Assembly: GCF_949987515.2 (NCBI RefSeq) | Contig: NC_082692.2 | Location: 91,831,488-91,895,487, forward strand | Length of the DNA stretch: 64,000 bases | Direction: 5' to 3' | DNA from: Delphinus delphis | Taxonomy: Eukaryota; Chordata; Mammalia; Artiodactyla; Delphinidae | Shown here: positions 1-10,980 of the stretch, one piece after another | How positions within the stretch are numbered: position 1 is the first letter of the stretch | Layout of the letters: every line of letters begins with the position of its first letter | Translations under genes and position numbers: made by a program | The notes under the pieces: generated by a model | The model's database searches: none | What the model was told of the DNA's origin: nothing | The model's input: the letters and a program-made list of their open reading frames with translations, nothing else

Positions 1-120
1 CCATGTGGAGCTTTATACACCCAAACCCTATCCCAGACCAACCTCATCAAAATCTCCATAAGGAATGAGAATCTGCATTCTTAAAAAGATCCCTGGGTAA
101 TAAACAGCTAAGTTTGTAGA
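1..120. mobile_element. hAT-type MER DNA-transposon remnant, cut by window start
   Basis: The text GAGCTTTA..CCAGACCAA..CAAAATCTCC..GAATCTGCATTC resembles a common small mammalian nonautonomous DNA transposon (the agaatcacctgg / cagaatctctgg type). The related sequence at 50660-50830 is clearer. Family name not certain. Confidence 0.45.
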
Positions 121-121
121 T

Positions 122-310
122 CTAGGGCTCCGCTGCCCAATATGGTAGCTGCTGGCCACATCTGGCTGTTTACATGTAGTTGAAATAAAAATTTTAAATT
201 CCATTTCTCATTCATACCGGCTACATTTCCAGTACTCAGTAGCTTACTCAATCCCCTGTTGGGAAGCGCCAGTACAGAACACTTCTGTCATCAGAGGGTT
301 GGACTGGAGA
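122..310 (+). mobile_element. Small nonautonomous DNA transposon (MER class)
   Basis: Contains GCTGCCCAATATGGTAGC.. GGCCACATCTGGCTGTTTA.. near its left end and AGAACACTTCTGTCATC near its right end, matching the common mammalian element whose ends read ctgtccaatatggtagccactagcc. A second member of the same type lies at 39690-39860. Confidence 0.6.
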
Positions 311-339
311 GCGCTGATGGAGCTGTCACATGCTGGCAA

Positions 340-540
340 CTCTGATCTCTCCTTCCCAAGGATCCACATATCTACTCACTCCTTCCTTTTGACATGTATC
401 TTATTTTACAGAGTCACTTGTGTATTTGTCTTCTCTCTCCACAGGATTATAAATTCTTTAAGGGCAGGGTCTGGTCTTTCTGGCTCTGTGACACAGTAAA
501 CACCCAATGAGTATTTGTTTGATTTTATGAATCTAATTAA
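340..540 (+). mobile_element. LINE2 3'-end fragment
   Basis: Reads ..AAATTCTTTAAGGGCAGGGTCTGG.. ACACAGTAAACACCCAATGAGTATTTGTTTGA, the typical decayed L2 3' end (gagggcaggg.. tgctcaataaatatttgttgaatg). Confidence 0.7.
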
Positions 541-844
541 AGTAGGCATCAGTTTATTAGATCTCTTTTGCATTTAGTCTGAATCCTGATTTCATCAGAG
601 TCTGGAAAAAAAATCAGAGAGCAGGATTTTCATAAATCACAAGCATGAGGATGGATGGGGAGCAGATATGTGCTAAACTGGAAGCTTTTTCTTCTTCTTC
701 TTTATTTTAAATAAAAGTGTGACATTTAAAAGCACAGGGTTTATATCAGCCCAAATGTACAAGAGACCCAGTAGGACTGAACATTTGCAAGCTTAATATC
801 ATTGTCATATTTGGGCACCTGGAAAGCACATTTTAATTGATTCA

Positions 845-960
845 ATTATTTTATTTATTTATTGAGTGCCCACTATGTAGATGCCAGGGCAGTGTCATTG
901 TGAACAAGACGGAAACAGGGTCTCTACCGCATGAAACTCAATTTAGTCCTGGCAGATTAA
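845..960 (-). mobile_element. LINE2 3'-end fragment, antisense
   Basis: TTTATTTATTGAGTGCCCACTATG..GCCAGGGCAGTGT..GTGAACAAGACGGAAACAGGGTCTCTACC is the reverse complement of an L2 3' end. Confidence 0.6.
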
Positions 961-1029
961 AATCTTGGCAAGGACTCCCCCTGCCCAGACAGACTGGGAT
1001 AGAAGAGGAGCATCATTTGGCCTCTGGCC

Positions 1030-1262
1030 TCAGGTGCCTGGATTCACAGACTCTCCACCACTCTACTGGCTCCAAGATCTTGGCCAGCTTATTTCATTTT
1101 TCTGAGTCTCCATTTCATCATCCATAAAAATAGAAAAATTAATGTTTCCTACCTCATAGGGTTGTGAGCATTAAATGCAATAATTTATGTAAAGTGCTTA
1201 GTGCAGTGCCTGTGGCACTGTAAGAGCTAACTGCTGTTAGCAAGTACTGACTGCTATTATTA
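1030..1262 (+). mobile_element. MIR SINE remnant
   Basis: Shows the MIR order: TTTTTCTGAGTCTCCATTTCATCATCC, CCTACCTCATAGGGTTGTGAG, ATTAAATGC, AAAGTGCTTAGTGCAGTGCCTG and a final GCTGTTAG. Confidence 0.75.
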
Positions 1263-1927
1263 TGACTACTACTCAGCCAAAACGACTCCACAACAAACAT
1301 TAGATGTAAAAATGGGAAGTGTCTACAAGGCTAGAAAATACCTCATTATTTGGAAGAGATGCTTCCTATCTTTCTTGGGCTAACAATTTAACTCCCTTTG
1401 CTTTTTGTTTACATCTTTGCAGCCAGAGTATTTAAGAACGATACATAAATGTGTTGGTAAATGCCCATCCCTTGCTTTATTTTTTGTTTCTTTGTTTGGC
1501 GAAGGATTTAACTCATTTGGAAATGGAAATGCTTGGGTTGTCATTCAACCTCTCTAAAGGTAGAGAGGTGTATGCACCCTTTTAGCATAGTGCTTGCAAA
1601 GGAGAATTCCTTAAAGGGTTTTACCATTAAACTGCAAAATTGAAACTCTAAGTAACCAGCATGTAAAGATTTAATTAGCATTGTCTCATTAAAATAAATG
1701 CGTGACACAGTCTTAATTCCAAAAATGACATTGCCTTTGAAAATGCATTTTGGAAATGAGCTGGGGAAAAGGGAGAATTGAACTTTGAAGGTGGTAATGT
1801 GATAATTGGGGAGTTTGCAGGTTGAGCCTTTTCTGAGTCCTGCCCATTGTTTGGTCTGAGGGAGAAGGACACCTGCTTATATACCTGTATTTCATGTTAA
1901 AATAAAACAAAATAAAAATCGTGGTAC

Positions 1928-2300
1928 TGGGCTTCCCTGGTGGTGTAGTCGTTAAGAATCCGCCTGCCAATGCAGGGGACATGGGTTCGAGCCCTGGTCC
2001 AGGAAGATCCGACATGCCACAGAACAACTAAGCCCGTGCTCCACAACTCCTGAGCCTGCGCTCTAGAGCCTGCAAGCCATAACTACTGAGCCCACATGCC
2101 ACAACTACTGAAGCCCATGCACCTAGAGCCTATGCTCCGCAACAAGAGAAGCCACTGCAATGAGAAGCCCGTGCACCGCAGTGAAGAGTAGCCCCCACCT
2201 GCCGCAACCAGAGAAAAGCCCGCACACAGCAACAAAGACCCAACACAGCCAAAAATAAATTAATAAATAAATAAAATTTAAAAAGTAAATTAATTTTTAA
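1928..2300 (+). mobile_element. CHR-1-type SINE, full length, with 14-bp target-site duplication
   Basis: The tRNA-derived head (GGGCTTCCCTGGTGGTGTAG, box B near GGGTTCGAGCCC) is followed by the long CHR body (ACTACTGAGCCC repeats, GCAACCAGAGAAA) and an A/T tail with AAATAAATAAATAAA units. AAAAATCGTGGTAC flanks it at 1914-1927 and 2301-2314. Confidence 0.93.
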
Positions 2301-2654
2301 AAAAATCGTGGTACCTACCAGATTCTTCTGTAAAGATTCGTTGCAACCAAACTGCAGAACTACTCTTGTGCCTGTGTTCTAAAATCTTTCTAATATTCTA
2401 GAAATCTATTCTGTCCTTAACTGAGGGATAGAAGATGTCTCAGTGGTACACAAGATTTTTGGCATAGAGATGATCCATCCCTAGATCTTCACTCTGATCT
2501 CTGGAGCTCCAGTCATTTGGGAGGAATCTGTATTGCCTTTAAGAGCTATAAATGCTCCCAGCCAGCCGATCTATACTTTTGATACTTCATGGACAGTCCC
2601 ACTCCTCTGATTCAAAAGCAAGGGTTCTTTGGGATGATCATGTGACATGTGGGA

Positions 2655-2850
2655 GGTGGTGTTTAGGGCATGGGCTTTGGAGCCAGGCTGTCTTAGTTTA
2701 AGTCCTTCTCCATCACTTTCTAGCTGTATGTCTTGAGCAGGTTACTTAATATCTCTATGCCTTGGTTTCTTCAGTGTGAAAAGGGACAATCATAGTTCCT
2801 ACCTCCCAAGGATGTTATGAGGGAAAAATAAAGCACTAAATAAGGGTTGG
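2655..2850 (+). mobile_element. MIR SINE remnant
   Basis: GGGCATGGGCTTTGGAGCCAGG.., TTTCTAGCTGTATG.., GGTTACTTAATATCTCTATGCC.. and GTTCCTACCTCCCAAGGATG follow the MIR consensus in order. Confidence 0.75.
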
Positions 2851-2854
2851 GCTT

Positions 2855-2955
2855 GAGAGCGAGAGTGAGTGAGAGAGAGAGGGAGGGAGAGGGAGAGGAA
2901 GAGGGAGAGAGAGAGAGAAGCAAAAGAAGAAAAGAAGAAAGAAAAGAAAAGCTGT
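2855..2955 (+). repeat. Purine-rich (GA)n / GAAA low-complexity tract
   Basis: About 100 bases almost purely G and A (GAGAGAGAGAGGGAGGGAGAG, then AAAAGAAGAAAGAAAAGAAAA), directly at the end of a MIR. Spurious open frames on both strands arise from it. Confidence 0.9.
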
Positions 2956-3064
2956 TCCAGATAATTTTCAGGAAATGTATTAATTTCCTTGTTGGAAGAG
3001 TAGATATTAAGTCGGTTTTCAGCACCTGACTCTAATTTTCTAAGTTGAGAACTCCAAAGGAAAT

Positions 3065-3265
3065 GTATGATTATTGAGATTCTACTATGTACCAGGCACT
3101 GCTCAAGACATGCTGTCTCATTTAATCTTCACAACACCCATGTGAGGCAGATAAATGTTGATCCCCTTCCAACAGGTGAGGAAACCAAGGCCCAGAGAGT
3201 TAGACTAATCTGTCCAAGGTGACGTACGTAGTTCCAGGATATGGCCCTAGCTCTGTCTGCCTCTT
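3065..3265 (-). mobile_element. MIR SINE remnant, antisense
   Basis: Reads TACTATGTACCAGGCACTG.. CATTTAATCTTCACAACACCC.. AGGTGAGGAAACCAAGGCCCAGAGAG, the MIR reverse complement. Confidence 0.8.
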
Positions 3266-3589
3266 TAGACCATTTCTTTTTTAAAAAAATTGCTAAACAC
3301 AGTTTCTCTTAAAAAGCCAGGATCAAGTGTTTTTCGCAGGTGTAAGAAGTGCTGCTTACACGGGTGCTATTAAGAGTTGAAACTCAGAAAAAGAGTCCTA
3401 AGACATCACCTAGACTTGCCCAACCCACCACTTACAGGCAGGAAAGATGGCCAGCATGATCTGAGTCGGAGGAAAAACCAGAGCTAAGGACTCGGGTCAC
3501 CTAACTCTTCATCTAATACTCCAATCTCTGCACCACTCTGATTTTTGAACTACCTCCAAACCAGATAAGATTCAGAACTAGAGAGTATT

Positions 3590-3785
3590 AGGGCATGAGC
3601 CTTATATCCTTGACTCAGTCTCATTTGAGATCTTGGACAAGCGACTTCACCTCTCTTTGAAAAATAGGGACGATCACACTTTATACCATATACATGTAAG
3701 TCACTCACTATAGTGGTTAGTACATAGTAAGTCTTCTATTAAAGTAAGTCTATTAATAAAGTTAGCTAATTCATATTGTTATTAT
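3590..3785 (+). mobile_element. MIR SINE remnant
   Basis: GGGCATGAGCC.., TTGGACAAGCGACTTCACCTCTC.., and TTAGTACATAGTAAGTCTTCTATTAAAG are in MIR order. The preceding 3360-3545 may be a further, more decayed MIR/L2 piece. Confidence 0.6.
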
Positions 3786-4329
3786 TCATGAGGCGTCTCC
3801 TGTCTTTAATGCTCACTTTCCAACTCCTACTCATGTTTGAAATCCACTTTACACTTCTCACATTTGAATATCTATGCCCTTATAGAGTTTGCAACACACA
3901 ATCCATCAAATTAAAGGAAGTTCAATTTACGCATTTTACAAATTAAAGTTATAGAACAAATCAACCATTATAATCAATTCACTGCCATGTTTTAAAAAAT
4001 TAATGAACATTGTTTAGATGACCTGACTTAACTTTTTGTAATAAGTTGGCCATCAGCATGATTGATTGAGCTGTCCACCCTATCTCTGATCTACCTAAGC
4101 AAAGGTCAAGACAGAGGTTACTAAACAAGCCACAGCACTCTTCCTAAATTGAATGTTTTCCTATGCGTCTAATAAATGGTAACCGATTAATGGAGTGCTA
4201 GAGGCCAACATCCTTCAGAGAGTTTTGGACCCTGCCCATTTAGACCCTGCCAGAATATGAATTTCAACTAATCCCAGACCAAGTGAAGCAGTGTAGGGTT
4301 CTGTAAAGGACCCTGTTTTTGGAGAGTAG

Positions 4330-4460
4330 GAATGCAGTCCAGCTTGGCCTCCAAATATGTGATCTCACCTCTCTGAGGTGTCCTCTGTGAAATGAGAGGT
4401 TTTTTTAGATGTACCAGGTGATCTCTAAGGCCTTATCCAATTTTCACAGTTTGTGTTCCT
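4330..4460 (+). mobile_element. MIR-type SINE remnant
   Basis: TCACCTCTCTGAGGTGTCCTC..AAATGAGAGG..GGTGATCTCTAAGGCCTTATCC has the shape of a MIR 3' half ending in the gatctctaaggtccctt motif. Confidence 0.5.
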
Positions 4461-5084
4461 CATTTCAAAGGGAGGCTAGCCTGCTAGCCTTTGATCAGTT
4501 GAAGCCAAATCAGAATCTGAAGTTGATGTTCTTCCCCAGGGCTCTTCCACAAGCACCTTCCTGATCATGCCAAGCCAGCTACTTGGATTTGGATTCACGC
4601 CAGGTGGCTCTGGGCTTTTGGCTCTCGTGTTTCTTTTGCCTTTTTAAAATTTTCTTTTGTACTTCTTCAGTTCATGCAGTCCTAGCCTGCCCTGTTTACC
4701 ATTCCTGGCCAACCCTCCTACAATGGCTAATGTGCTGCCATGCCCAGCTCCTCTCAGGAGCCTGATGAATTGTGGCTCCAGCTTATACCCTCAGCTTGGA
4801 GGCCAGCTGCGCCTTTGAGCTTTTCCCAGAGGTGTTGGCTGATGCTGCACCTGCGGTGTGATGGATTTGCCCCAGCCCAAAAGAGGAAGGAAAATGAGGG
4901 GGAATCAAAGGATCACTTGTGTCCATCCTCTGCTTTACACACTAGTGCATTTGTACCGCCTAAGTGTGCCAGAGAATTTTTGAGTCTTTGTTAATTAAGA
5001 ATAACAAATACAAGAAGAAAATGAAATTAGGGAAAGGACAACCAAATTTTTCTCTGGGAACCAGAAAAACCAACACAGAATTTT

Positions 5085-5220
5085 AAAATGGTCAGAGCAG
5101 GAAATGCTGAATCGGGGATCAAGACATTTGTGTTTTATTTTGTTCCTCTGCCAATTAACTGGGTCATCCTGGATCACCTAGGGTATCTCTAAGGTTCTGC
5201 CTGCCTTTAAAAGTAGGTCT
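5085..5220 (+). mobile_element. Weak MIR-type remnant
   Basis: GTTCCTCTGCCAATTAACTGGGTCATC..GGGTATCTCTAAGGTTCTGCC is reminiscent of MIR but diverged. Confidence 0.35.
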
Positions 5221-5684
5221 TCCAAAAGAAAAGGAGTGTAAGATGAATTTTTGTAAATGTAATGGTTTTTTAAAAAGCACTAAACAGGTTTTCTTCAGAG
5301 CAAAGAGTCACACCGTAATATACTGTTTCTAATTATAGGTTTTCACATATGGAGTATTTGCCAATAATATTTGAAAATTGATATCTAATTATCAGATCCT
5401 CCCATTAGCTCAGCATTATTGGTGATAATGGTTATTTATGGTGATATTTAAATAATTCAGATGTGTCAGACTGGCCACATGCCATAAAAAGCCTCAAAAA
5501 GTAGATTTTTTTTTTTAGCTTGTACAGTTATAAACATCCATGGATGCCTCTTGGAGTGCATGCACTCTCCAGCTTTTTACACGACCACTACTTCCTTCTG
5601 TGTTCTACTCAGCTGACTTGACCTACCTGGCTCCTGAAGGCACTGCAGTTCGAGATCAAACACCATGCCTCTACAACAATTTAA

Positions 5685-5768
5685 GAACCAAAAAAGGGAA
5701 ACAAAGGAAAGAAAGGGGGAAAAGAAGAGAAGGAGGTAAGAAGAAGAAGGGAAGGCAGGAGGAAGGAT
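5685..5768 (+). repeat. Purine-rich GA/GAAA low-complexity tract
   Basis: A nearly pyrimidine-free run (GGGAAACAAAGGAAAGAAAG.. AAGAAGAAGGGAAGGCAGG..), on the plus strand. Confidence 0.85.
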
Positions 5769-6336
5769 TACCTCTCTGAATGGTTCGAAGTATAGTTTTC
5801 ATGACATGGGAGAATGGGCTAAGATGACTTCCCGAGGTTCATGTTGGTCTAGGAAGCTGTGACTGTCCCTCCTCTCAACCCACTTACTGTAAGACAAATA
5901 AAATAGGACACAAAGTCACTGGACTTGCTCACGGTCACCTAGAAAGTTTGTGGTGAAGCCAAAAGTAAGAATCCTTTCCCTGGCGTCCTCATCCTGTTGC
6001 TCGGCCCACTCACACACTGCTGCACTGTTTGCTGATGAATAATGTGGGCTCTCAGGAACAGTTCCTTATGCAAAAGAGCCTCAGCAAGCTCCGTTATGTC
6101 CTTGCGAGGGGATGCACTTCACTGTTTTCTTCATGCATTATGGAGATGACTATAGCTTCTCCTCCCATACGCACCCTCCATCTGTGGTCACTAACACACA
6201 CTACAGGGTGCTTCACTTTGGATAATGTGTGAACAAGGAACTTAATTTTGGAAAATGGAGAAAAAAATCTAAAAGAAAGGGTCAGGGGCCAAACAAAAGT
6301 CCAAGAAACTAGTGTCTTTAAAAATAGTCCATGCAG

Positions 6337-6546
6337 GCTTCCCTGGTGGCACAGTGGTTGAGAGTCCGCCTGCCGACGCAGGGGACACGGGTTCGTGCCC
6401 TGGTCCGGGAAGATCCCACATGCCGCAGAGCGGCTGGGCCCGTGAGCCATGGCCGCTGAGCCTGCGCGTCCGGAGCCTGTGCTCCGCAACGGGAGAGGCC
6501 ACAACAGTGAGAGGCCCGCGTACGGCAAAAAAAAAAAAAAAAAAAA
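6337..6546 (+). mobile_element. Short CHR SINE (CHR-2/CD-like) with target-site duplication
   Basis: The head GCTTCCCTGGTGGCACAGTG with box B GGGTTCGTGCCC runs into GATCCCACATGCCGCAGAGC, then the short body ending GAGGCCCGCGTACGGC and a pure A tail. AGTCCATGCAG flanks it at 6326-6336 and 6547-6557. It lacks the ACTACTGAGCCC segment of the long CHR-1 copies. Confidence 0.93.
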
Positions 6547-6640
6547 AGTCCATGCAGATTCAGCATTCAGAATGCATTTGCAAGACCTTCTTTCCTGCTC
6601 AAGGGAAATAAAATATACCCTCCATAAAGAAATCTCTGTA

Positions 6641-6658
6641 ATCTCTCTCTCTCTCTCT
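6641..6658 (+). repeat. (TC)n microsatellite
   Basis: Nine TC units in a row. Confidence 0.9.
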
Positions 6659-6662
6659 GGCT

Positions 6663-6727
6663 CTACCTACACTAGTCATCTACACTGTTAGAAGGTCTCC
6701 ACCTACACTAGTCATCTACATTGTTAG
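6663..6727 (+). repeat. 36-bp-period tandem duplication (two copies)
   Basis: CTACCTACACTAGTCATCTA..TGTTAG at 6663-6691 recurs at 6699-6727 with two substitutions; a 7-bp spacer separates the copies. It directly follows the (TC)n run. Confidence 0.85.
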
Positions 6728-6854
6728 GTCTCTGGCCAGGCCCTTTTCAGGACTTGCAGTTGCTAATACCACAAAGGGCACCCTCTACTGATTTCCACTA
6801 CCCTGTCATCCTCAGTGCCCATAAAGAGACTCAGATTCAATATGAGACATCAAA

Positions 6855-7105
6855 ACTGTAAACAATAATAGCTAACATCTGTTGAGTACTTGCTATGTGC
6901 CAGGCCCTCGACCAAAAGCTCTGTGTTTAACATCTCATTCTACTTCTCTTAACCACCCTTGGCAAAGAAGGTTTCATTATATCCATTTTCTAAAACAAGG
7001 GAAATAGAAAGCTTCAATAACTTGCCCAAGTTCACAGAGCTGAATTTGAAACCAGGTATGTCTCTCCAGAAGCCACACTCTTAACTCTATGCTAAATTCC
7101 TGTTT
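6855..7105 (-). mobile_element. MIR SINE remnant, antisense, near full length
   Basis: AATAATAGCTAACATCTGTTGAGTACTTGCTATGTGCCAGGCCCT.. through AACTTGCCCAAGTTCACAGAGCTG.. and CACTCTTAACTCTATGCT follows reversed MIR over its length. Confidence 0.85.
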
Positions 7106-7969
7106 CAAAAAGCTTAACAACCTTGTGAGTCTAACAATCAGCCACTTGTACCTGCAGTAGAAGTCAAGGTGGCCTTCAGACCCGGGGGGATTCCCTTTGG
7201 GGGGTCAATCCATCAAGGGAAGTCTGGCTGTACCTTAGCCCCCCATGCAAGCCCCCACCCACATCAGGAGGGTGGCTACAGGGAGAATTTGTATTGAGAC
7301 AATCATTGTTTATAACCAGAGGAAAGCTTACTGGAACAAAAATCCCATTTCTCCATTATTCAAGCCATTCCCAAAAGAAGACATGCAAATCTGAATGTGG
7401 CATTAGCCCTGGATTTTTGGGGACTGACAGAGCTAAAAGACTGATTTTTCTGAACATTATGTACATGGTGTACATATGTACATATGTACATGAATTTGGC
7501 CACCAAAGAAACTTTGCATAAAAGCACATGTCCTATGAAGGCATTTTCTTCATATTTTAGGAGATCAAACTTTTAGTTCCTCATTGCTGTGACTAATAAT
7601 GTCTCTGAGATGATGCTAGTTTCCATGTGGGGAGTTTGTGTTTCATAATATGCTTGCCTGCATCAGGTTTTAATTTAGCCCAAGTGTAATATTTGGTCTC
7701 TGAATTTCTAACACTATTAATTCCAATAATACTGATTGAAAATATAATGGAAATGGTAAACAATAATAGTTTAGAAATAATTAGAAAAAATTATTTTTTT
7801 AAATAAAAAAAGATATAAATTTTAAAAAAGTACCTGTTATGCCCAAGAGTCTTAAAGAGATTTGCCTATTCCTTACCTCCCAAAAGCCCTGCAGGGTGAG
7901 AATGAAATTTAATGGCAAACTTGATGAGGTTCCAGAGATTCAGACAAGGATTTGAGGACTCAGTCTGTG

Positions 7970-8180
7970 CTGGACTCTTCCCCAGATTCTGGGCTGAATA
8001 CTTTCACATAGAGTATTTTATTTAGTGTTCATAGTTTTCATATATGAAGTATGTATAATTAGCCTTAATTTAAGCCATAGAAACTGAGACACAATGAATG
8101 TATGTAGCTCATACAAGGTAACACTTCTAGTGAGTAAGTGAAGAAGTTGGACTCTGAGTCCAGATCGCTTGATTCCCCCA
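7970..8180 (-). mobile_element. MIR SINE remnant, antisense
   Basis: CTTTCACATAGAGTATTTTATTTAG.., GAAACTGAGACACAATGAATG.., CACTTCTAGTGAGTAAGTG.. and CCAGATCGCTTGATTC match reversed MIR at low identity. Confidence 0.6.
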
Positions 8181-8789
8181 GGACAGAGTTCTTCCTATAA
8201 GTTGAGCGCTATTTGGATTTAGTATACCTAGAATTCACATAACCGTCATGTTACTGTGATTGCTTATTTCTTTCGCTCAACTCCCTAAGAACTTAATGAA
8301 TGAGGATCCTAGCCCAAATTCCTATCAACTATTGTGATTTTGTTAAACTAACATCCCATCTGACATGATTCTATGGGAGAAATGGGGGTCAGTGCCAACT
8401 TCACGGATGGTGATGACCATGCAGTCCATTTCCTATGGAATTTTATATTCAGAGCAGAGTGTTCCAAACATATATTGTTAGAAAAAGAAGCATCAAATTC
8501 AATTATATAGTTGTTTGTGGGCCTCTTTGAAAGGCATCCCTTGCCAATTCTGGGCCTTTAAAGCCACGGTTTGTTATTTAAGGGATTGTTCCTTTAAACT
8601 GCCAGAATTGTTTGTGGAAGACATTTTCTTCTCACATTTGACCAACTTAGTTCAGTCAGCCCTAGAACAAAGCAATTTTACTTTTAAAAAGATCTGTGCC
8701 AGCCATTTTTTATTTGTTGCAGAATTTAAGATCTTAATTTGTATGTGGGTGATAAAAGTTGGCCTGTATTATAATTAATTTACTTCATT

Positions 8790-10980
8790 ATAATGAAAAG
8801 CCCTAACATTAAATCTACCATCTTCCATTTTTAAGTGTATAGTTAAGTAGTGTTGAAATATATTCACATTGTTGTACAACAGATCTCTCAAACTTTTTCA
8901 TCTTGCAAAACTGATACTCTACCCATTAAAATCTAATCCTCTCTTTTCTCTCCCTACAGTCCTTAGCAACCACCTCTCTACTTTCTCTTTCTATGATTTT
9001 GACTATTTAAAATAATTCATATGAGTGGAATCATACAGTATTTTGTCTTTTTGTGACCGGCTTATTTCATCTAGTGTAATGTCCTCAGGGTTCATCCATA
9101 TTGTAGATATCACAGGGTTTCCTTCTTTTTTAAAGCTGCATAATATCCCACTTTATATATATGCCATGTTTTCTTTTTCCATTCACCCATCAGTGGACAT
9201 CTGGGTTGCTTCCACCTCTTGCCATTGTGAATGATACTGCAGTTTACATTGGTATGCACATATTCCTTTGAGATCCTGCTTTGAATTCTTTTGAATACAT
9301 ACCCAGAAGTGGGATTGTTGGATCATATGGTAATTCTGTTTCTAATTTTTTGAGGAACCCTCCATACAGTTTTCCATAATGGCTGCACCATTTTACATTC
9401 CAACCCGTAGTGCACAAGAGTTTTAATTTCTTCACATCCTCACCAAAAGTTTGTTATTTTCTGTTCTTTTGACAGTAGCTATCCTCTTGGGGCCCAACTT
9501 CATTCTTTTGCAGTGGATATCTAACACCACTTGTTGAACACACTATCCTTTCCTCATTGTGTAGTCTTGGCACACTTGTCAAAGATCATCTAATCATATA
9601 CGGAAGAGTTTATTTCTGGGCTCTCTGTTCCATTGGTCTATATGTCTATCTCTGGTTATTATTACTTGTAGTATGTTTTCTTGGGTTTTTTTAAAGATTT
9701 TTTTGACGTGGACCATTTTTAAAGTCTTTATTGAATTTGTTATAATATTGTTTCTGTCCCATGTTTTGGTTTTTTGGCCATGAGGCACATCCCATGAGGG
9801 ATCTTAGCTCCCCCACCAGGCATCAAACCCGTACCCACTGCATTGGAAGGTGAAGTCTCAACCACTGGACCACCAGGGAAGTCCCACTTGTAGTATGTTT
9901 TGAAATCAGGAAGTGTGAGGCCTCCATCTGTGTTCTTTGTTTTCAAGACTGTTTTGGTTATTTAGGGTTCCTTGAGATTCTATATGCATCTTAAGATCTG
10001 TTTCTATTTCTGCAAATATTGCCATTGAGATTTTGATAGGGATTGAATTGAATCTGTAGATTATTTGGGGTAGATAGACATTTTAACAATATTAAGTCTT
10101 CTAATCCATGAACATGGAATGTCTTTCTATTTATTTGTATCTTCTTTTATTTCTTTTAGCAATGTTTTGTAGCTTTCAGTGTACAGGTCTTTCACCTCCT
10201 TGGTTGAATTTATTCCTAGGTGTTTTATCCTTCTTGATGCTATTGTAGGTGGGATTCTTTCCTTAATTTCATTTTTAGATGGTTCATTGTTAATGTACTG
10301 AAACACAATTGATTTTGTGTTCTGAAACTTTCCTTAAATTGTTCATTAGTTTTAACAGTTTGGAGGTTTTTTTTGCATGGCATCTTTAGGGCTTTCTACA
10401 TACAAGGTCATATCATCTGCAAACAGGGACAGTTTTACATCTTCCTTTCCAATTTGGATGTCTTTTATTTCTTTCCCTTATCTAACTGCTCTGGCTAGGA
10501 GTTCTAACATTAAGTTCAATAGGAGAGGCTAGAGTAGCAATCCTTGCATTGTTCCTGATTTTAGAGGAAAAACTTAACACTCTTTCACCACTGAGTCTGA
10601 TTTTGACTGTGGGCTTTTCATATAGGGCTTTTATTATGTTGAGGCACTTTTCTTTTATTCTTAGTTTGTTGAGTGTTTTTATCATGAAAGGGTCCTGAAT
10701 TTTGTCAAATGCTTTTTCTGCATCAACTGAGATGATCATGTGGGTTTTGTCATTCGTTCTGTTAATATGGTGTCTTACAATGGTTGATTTTCATATATTG
10801 AATCATCTTTACATTCGAGGTATGAATCCAACTTAGTCGTGGTGTATAATCATTTCAAAGTGTCATTGAATTCAGTTTGCTAGTATTTTGTTCAGGAATT
10901 TTGCACCAATATTCATCAGGTATTGGTCTGTAGTTTTCTTCTCTTGTTGCGATAATGGATTTACTTTTAAACACTGTTAG
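8790..10980 (-). mobile_element. Old L1 (L1M-type) 3' half, antisense, with a nested SINE
   Basis: The left end is the classic reversed L1M 3' region (..TTTTGACTATTTAAAATAATTCATATGAGTGG.., CATACCCAGAAGTGGGATTG..). Further right lies reversed ORF2: translating the minus strand around 10482-10739 gives ISVDAEKAFDKIQ, the conserved L1 reverse-transcriptase palm context, with stops and frame breaks elsewhere. The element is 5'-truncated near 10980 and cannot code. A CHR-type SINE sits inside it at 9679-9885, so the L1 is the older insertion. Confidence 0.88.
9679..9885 (-). mobile_element. CHR-superfamily SINE of a distinct subtype, inserted in L1
   Basis: On the minus strand it starts GGGACTTCCCTGGTGGTCCAGTGG, like other CHR heads, but after ATCCCTCATGG it runs into GCCTCATGGCCAAAAAACC and a tail containing TTCAATAAAGACTTTAAAAA, unlike the other ten copies here. 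A 16-bp duplication, ACTTGTAGTATGTTTT, flanks it at 9663-9678 and 9886-9901. Confidence 0.85.

Noticed and set aside
2771..3029. Open frames of low-complexity Ser/Leu and Glu/Arg composition
   Set aside because: Produced by the (GA)n tract at 2855-2955.
6337..6410. tRNA-like A and B boxes
   Set aside because: They belong to the tRNA-derived head of a CHR SINE; there is no complete cloverleaf or 3' acceptor, so no tRNA gene is called here or at the other CHR copies.
6094..6611. Several overlapping open frames on both strands with G/P/A/R-rich products
   Set aside because: They are translations of the CHR SINE at 6337-6546; similar peptides recur at 49131, 51308, 51843 and 62811 for the same reason.
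10482..10739. Minus-strand frame with a reverse-transcriptase-like DAEKAFDKIQ motif
   Set aside because: Part of a decayed L1 ORF2 with frame breaks on both sides; not a functional gene.
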